A stretch of 64,000 bases of DNA from Steromphala cineraria (lineage: Eukaryota > Mollusca > Gastropoda > Trochida > Trochidae): contig OU744731.1 in NCBI GenBank assembly GCA_916613615.1, positions 18,942,328 through 19,006,327 on the forward strand. The letters are read 5' to 3'. The position numbers were made by a program, and so were the translations under genes. Numbering within the stretch: position 1 is the stretch's first letter; each line of letters starts with the position of its first letter. The notes below the pieces were generated by a model, which saw nothing but the letters and a program-made list of their open reading frames with translations, ran no database searches and had not been told where the DNA came from. Shown here piece after piece: positions 58,680-64,000 of this stretch.

Positions 58680-60352
58680 AACGTTAACTCTGCAACTGCG
58701 GCGGATGTTGCAGCAACCTCGGCGGTCGTTGCTGCAACCGCGGCGGCCTAATGCTAACCTAAGGCTATCCACTGATGCACAGTTTGCAGCAGTGGAAGTT
58801 GCAGGGACGTCGGCGGTAGTCTCTGCAACTGCGGCGGATGTTGCAGCAGCCTCGGCGGTCGTTGCTGCAACCGCGGCGGCCTAACGCTAACCTAAGGCTA
58901 TCCACTGGTGCACGGTTTGCAGCAGTGGAAGTTGCAGGGACGTCGGCGGTAGTCTCTGCAACTGCGGCGGATGTTGCAGCAACCTCGGCGGTCGTTGCTG
59001 CAACTGCGGCGGCCTAACACTAACCTAAGGCTATCCACTGATGCACGGTTTGCAATAGTGGAAGTTTCAGGGACGTCGGCGGTAGTCTCTGCAACTGCGG
59101 CGGATGTTGCAGCAGCCTCGTCGGCCGTTGCTGCAACTGCAGCGGCCTAACACTAACCAAAGGCTATCCACTGATGCACGGTTTGCACCAGTGGAAGTTG
59201 CAGGGACGTCGGCGGTAGTCTCTGCAACTGCGGCGGATGTTGCAGCAACCTCGGCGGTCGTTGCTGCAACTGCGGCGGCCTAACACTAACCTAAGGCTAT
59301 CCACTGATGCACGGTTTGCACCAGTGGAAGTTGCAGGGACGTCGGCGGTAGTCTCTGCAACTGCGGCGGATGTTTCAGCAACCTCGGCGGTCGTTGCTGC
59401 AACTGCGGCGGCCTAACACTAATCTAAGGCTATCCACTGATGCACGGTTTGCAGCAGTGGAAGTTGCAGGGACGTCGGCGGTAGTCTCTGCAACTGCGGC
59501 GGATGTTGCAGCAACCTCGTCGGCCGTTGCTGCAACTGCGGCGGCCTAACACTAACCTAAGGCTATCCACTGATGCACGGTTTGCAGCAGTGGAAGTTGC
59601 AGGGACGTCGGCGGTAGCCTCTGCAACTGCGGCGGATGTTGCAGCAACCTCGTCGGCCGTTGCTGCAACTGCGGCGGCCTAACACTAACCTAAGGCTATC
59701 CACTGATGCACGGTTTGCACCAGTGGAAGTTGCAGGGACGTCGGCGGTAGTCTCTGCAACTGCGGCGGATGTTGCAGCAACCTCGGCGGTCGTTGCTGCA
59801 ACTGCGGCGGCCTAACACTAACCTAAGGCTATCCACTGATGCACGGTTTGCACCAGTGGAAGTTGCAGGGACGTCGGCGGTAGTCTCTGCAACTGCGGCG
59901 GATGTTGCAGCAACCTCGTCGGTCGTTGCTGCAACTGCGGCGGCCTAACACTAACCTAAGGCTATCCACTGATGCACGGTTCGCACCAGTGGAAGTTGCA
60001 GGGACGTCGGCGGTAGTCTCTGCAACTGCGGCGGATGTTGCAGCAACCTCGTCGGTCGTTGCTGCAACTGCGGCGGCCTAACACTAACCTAAGGCTATCC
60101 ACTGATGCACGGTTTGCACCAGTGGAAGTTGCAGGGACGTCGGCGGTAGTCTCTGCAACTGCGGCGGATGTTGCAACAACCTCGTCGGCCGTTGCTGCAA
60201 CTGCGGCGGCCTAACACTAACCTAAGGCTATCCACTGATGCACGGTTTGCACCAGTGGAAGTTGCAGGGACGTCGGCGGCAGTCTCTGCAACTGCGGCGG
60301 ATGTTGCAGCAACCTCGGCGGTCGTTGCTGCAACTGCAACTGCAACAAAGAT
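58680..60352 (+). repeat. 133-base satellite array, about 12.5 copies
   Basis: The word AAGGCTATCCACTGATGCAC recurs every 133 bases from about 58761 to 60224, giving 12 occurrences. Each unit also contains CTGCAACTGCGGCGGATGTT and GTTGCAGGGACGTCGGCGGT. Units differ by only a few bases, mostly at GCAGCAG/GCACCAG and TCGGCGG/TCGTCGG. The unit is far more GC-rich than its flanks. Ala-rich frames within it are not genes: 133 is not divisible by 3 and each unit contains in-frame stops. Confidence 0.95.
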
Positions 60353-61269
60353 TGAATCAAAAGTTAACCCATTATTTACACAAGTACATATATACGATAA
60401 TTAGCCAATAAATGGAGAGAATGTCAGCATCTTGTGGGACTAGAGTTGCTCGGATATATCGAGGTATTTCCGACACATGGTTCTTGCAAGTGGAAACGGG
60501 GGCGGGTTTTGACAAAAGCTGGGTAATTATATTTGTTTACGGTTGTTTGACCAAAGCTGTGTAAAAGTAAAGCACCCCCCACGTTTTTCAGCATCAAAAA
60601 TCATCTCCTTGAAATAAGACAATGTGGTTGCATTCATAAAATTGTGATATTAGATATGTCAAGAAATGAAAATGAAAGTGGTTAATGATAGTAGTAATAT
60701 TTATAATTCTATTCTCTCAAGCCAACCTATAAGTCAATACTCACAAGTTAGACCACAATTAACCTTCAAAGTCGCAAATTCTGAAGAAAGGAAAAACACG
60801 ATTGAATGGCCTTATAACAAAAAATGACCATGGCCAGTGTCAACTGAAAGTACCCCTCGAAATCAATGAGAAGTGTTTAGATTCCCAAAATTTATTCTAA
60901 AATCGTTTGATTACAGCCTTTAACGTCAATAATTTAGAATACTTGTTTCAAATAGGACTGGACGTCATTTCAACCAGTGATCATGACTACCTTGTTTTCA
61001 AGAAAAAAACATGATTTGATTTGCAAAAGTCAAGTTGGCGATCCGAATAGAGTTGTAGAGTTGCTGTTATGTCGTCTGGAGTTAACGCTTTGAACAATGG
61101 GACGCACGCGTTATTATATACCGCGCGATATTTAGGAGTTACAAGTCCAAAATAAACACAAAATTTCACAGTAGCGGCATAAAGTACAGTCATTTTATAG
61201 GGAAAACGTATTAACAGTGCTACTCTTTGAATGTGAAGAGTTTGATGTCAGAGAAAAGTTATTTCATAT
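60353..61269. other. Anonymous spacer
   Basis: Satellite edge followed by unique AT-rich sequence. Nothing recognisable; the 68-codon reverse-strand frame at 60987 ends close to a LINE fragment and might be an eroded part of it. Confidence 0.3.
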
Positions 61270-61536
61270 TCAGGTATTTAAAAAGTATTGCTTATCAATG
61301 TGATATGATAATCCTTTGAAATACTTACAACGAAAATCATGATACATTTTACATTCAAATAAAAACTGAAATTCATGTTCTATAAAATTTTCATTACAAA
61401 CACAACGAAGTTTTTGATGTCTTGGGAGACCATCAAATCTACCTGTATTCTTAAATATTGGAAGTACACCTATTCTCAACATTTTTATTCTACGCCTTGC
61501 ATCTTTAGATTTCAAATATTTTAAATATGGCTCCAT
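61270..61536 (-). pseudogene. LINE reverse-transcriptase protein C-terminal fragment
   Basis: An 88-codon frame reading RRRIKMLRIGVLPIFKNTGR, then a C-x-C...H-x8-C pattern (CVCNENFIEHEFQFLFEC) and YHDFRCKYF. Many invertebrate non-LTR retrotransposons end with a block of this shape (L-x-K-x-R-I, GR(Y/F), C-x-x-C, IEDE-x-HFL-x-x-C, Y-x-x-x-R). No reverse transcriptase domain is visible upstream, so the copy is truncated. Confidence 0.5.
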
Positions 61537-64000
61537 AGTGAATACATTTTTTATACTTGAATAAACATCAAGCGATGAACATTTATGTATTTCAGAAAAT
61601 AGTGATTGTTTATGACAATCACCAACTCGAGTATAAAATTATTTTTTTCTAGTGAATTGAGTGTACGAAATCTGCCTGTATCCGTGTACAGTAGACCGTC
61701 AACTACTTATGATTCAACTAACTACGTCATTTCTAAGTCTTACACTATTAAAAATACAATTTGTTTACATATCATTGCATAGCCTATTCAATCGTCTTAC
61801 TCACGATATAAATATCTTTTGCCTCACTTGAATAGTACGTCGGTTGACTAACTTGAAAGAAGACACATCTTGTATTGATTGATTTTTAATTGAAATATAC
61901 AGTGGATACCCTTTTCAAGAACTTAACTGTCGATAAAGACATTTTTAATCTGTGTAACCACTTTGGTATGCATTTATATGGTCTCAATGTTATGTTATTG
62001 TATGTTGTAAATATCCCCTTTCTAGCATTATACAAATGTATCAGGCGACGACTATGCGGTATCAAGAGTTTTTGTGGTGACAATTTAAACGGGTATAGGT
62101 AGGTAGGTAAAATTAAGGGCAAAGTTTGGGACAAAAATTACCTACATGCAACCGGCACTAAGAGTGATTATTGAGAGTTTATTAAAACATTCTAAAGTTA
62201 GAATGGAGTATAAAACGTTATACGAAATCATATTTGCCAGTGTTCTTGACAAAATTTAAAACTGATATTTGGACTTCGCCAAGGATAGATACGAGTAAGA
62301 AATTATTTGATTTAGACATAACAACCTCTCTGAGTTCTTTATGCCCCTCACATTCAACAGTAAACTGGTATATGCACGGGAAAGGGTTGCTTCCCTTTAA
62401 CTGTTGAATTCTCAAGCAGATTCGAATTTTATTTTGTTGTACCTGTTGACCGTATAAGATTTCTTTAATACATATACATGTTAAAGGTGTTCTTTTCTTT
62501 GGCATGGTTCCCCCTTCAAGAGGTCTTGTGGCGGAGAGCATCGGAATATTCTGCCTATGGTAACCGGTTGGGTCATTGAATGCTCTTTTCTAACGACCTA
62601 GAACTAAACTTTTTAATTAAATGATTTTTATATCAATATTTTTAATTAAATGTTTTTTCTACGGTATTATTAATTCAACAAAGTGTAGAGTTATTTTTGT
62701 GTCAGGTTCGATTTTTTGTTATTATCTAAGCATAAATGCGGTAAAAGTATAAAAGTATAAATTGTCGTAGAGAATATATCTATAATTTAGAGTTATAAAG
62801 AGTACTCTGATAATCCACAAATGTCAAATCATGGTTAAAAAATAGTCTAAGTGATTATTTGTCAATTATATTAGCCGAAAAAAGCAAGTTATGTAATAAT
62901 TGTATTTGCAAAAGAAAAGTCATTTAAAGGTCACTCGATCAATTTTGTACGATTGAAACTCGATTTTGGACACCTTAAACATTTAATGTGGTTTGTGCCA
63001 TTGTCCGGTGAACATTACCTTGCATATACTATGTAATCGTCAGCTGAACTTGATATTGGATTGAATTATATGATTTATGAACGGTCTGTTTTTACTTACC
63101 AGATATTCCATCTCGAATGGTTTCCAGTGTTGTTTATGTTGCTCGAAGGAATAATGGTTCTGTTTAAAACTCATTCACTAATCCCTTTTCTGAATTAATT
63201 GAATGTTTTTAGAGGTCTGAATAACCTGGATCTATTGTAAAGAAGCTCGTTTTTAGGGCATGATTGTTAGCTTAATGTCAACGAAAGATCAGCTGAAACG
63301 CTCATTAAATGAAGCATCTGTAAAATCCCGTTTAAGACGTTTTTACACCTGATAGATAGATGTTCGATTTGTGCTTAACTTAACTCCATACATTTTGTTA
63401 ACTCATTTTATTATTTGTTACTCGCTTTGTTTGAACTAAAAATCTTTTCACTATCGAATGTTACTGATCACTTCCCTTGAATTATTATTTGTCATTAAGG
63501 TTATGAAATTGCACTTACTTCAAACCATTGAACGTTAGAGCAAAAGTCAAAGGCTTTGCAGATGCAATAGAAAGAACAAAATACTTCGATATATCAAAAG
63601 GTAGTATCTTATAGTCAAAGTGTTTCCCCGTTCCAGGGCAATATCTAGTCCCCACACACAGATCGACAGACAGACAATCTTGTTAAAATATGATCAATTT
63701 GCTACACTACGCTACGCTATAATCTGCGTAACGTAGCGAAGAAAATTATGATCTTATTTTAGTGAGATTGGACAGACAGATGGATGCTTATCGTCAGTAG
63801 CATTTGACTCCGTGAGACCATGCAATAAATTTTTCCTTTCGAACGATAGTAACTCCACTTCATATCGTTGTTACTTTGGCATTTAAGTTGAATTTTTAAG
63901 AAAAAATTGAACTCTTAGAATCACAAAACATTCATAGGACAGTGTATTAATTTTGTAAAATGTAAACGTACCATAAACTTATTCCTAATATCTATGTGTA
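61537..64000. other. Anonymous AT-rich region
   Basis: No supported gene. A short palindromic patch (CTACGCTACGCTATAATCTG with GCGTAACGTAGCG) lies near 63700. Open frames are at most 107 codons without recognisable motifs. Confidence 0.4.

Noticed and set aside
58627..60404. Ala-rich proteins encoded by the satellite
   Set aside because: The repeat unit is 133 bases, so the frame changes every unit and each unit contains TAA; the open stretches are by-products of GC-rich repeats.

Overview
The window is eukaryotic, AT-rich and mostly non-coding. It has spliced genes with GT-AG introns, TATA boxes, AATAAA signals, many inverted-repeat DNA elements (MITEs) and two tyrosine-recombinase (YR) retrotransposons. 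No tRNA, rRNA, CRISPR array or bacterial operon was seen. The two host genes that can be read are BRICHOS-type precursors with a cationic C-terminal peptide. That architecture is known from annelid antimicrobial peptides (arenicin, alvinellacin, capitellacin, nicomicin), so a marine annelid is the best guess. The assignment is inference only.

Main result: two paralogous six-exon genes face each other, one at 4.0-8.6 kb (+) and one at 48.4-51.4 kb (-). Each encodes a signal peptide, an acidic BRICHOS-like proregion, an RRKR cleavage site, and a strongly basic C-terminal peptide alone on the last exon. Intron positions and phases, the 5' leader and the core promoter (TATA, forkhead-like word, octamer ATGCAAAT) are conserved. 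Both mature peptides follow one mirror-symmetric plan, Cys-15 residues-turn(NG or WG)-15 residues-Cys. One copy adds a second, also symmetric, inner Cys pair. This predicts an unusually long disulfide-closed beta-hairpin, larger than the roughly 20-residue annelid peptides it resembles.

Layout: 0-3.7 kb has no recognised gene. 3.8-8.8 kb is BRICHOS gene 1. 8.9-14.4 kb holds several MITEs and a short reverse-strand gene for a predicted secreted protein with 30-residue repeats. 16.1-20.6 kb is a broken Ngaro/PAT-like YR retrotransposon, itself interrupted by an insertion ending in a 118-bp palindrome. 22.6-27.0 kb is minisatellite and dispersed direct repeats. 27.86-33.49 kb is a decayed DIRS-like element with perfect 39-bp inverted termini, followed by a small element that shares its end sequence. 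33.05-47.80 kb is a recent tandem duplication of a 7.37-kb unit that starts inside the DIRS recombinase gene. Each copy carries a diverged relative of the small secreted-protein gene. 48.2-51.6 kb is BRICHOS gene 2. 52.7-53.6 kb is an inverted-repeat element, 58.7-60.35 kb a 133-bp satellite, and 61.3-61.5 kb a LINE fragment; the rest is anonymous.

How the parts relate: the BRICHOS pair looks like an inverted gene duplication whose spacer has filled with mobile elements and a segmental duplication. Both proteins should enter the secretory pathway, where the BRICHOS region would chaperone the aggregation-prone hairpin until a furin-like protease cuts after RRKR. All coordinates were read by eye from the sequence; function and expression are inference.
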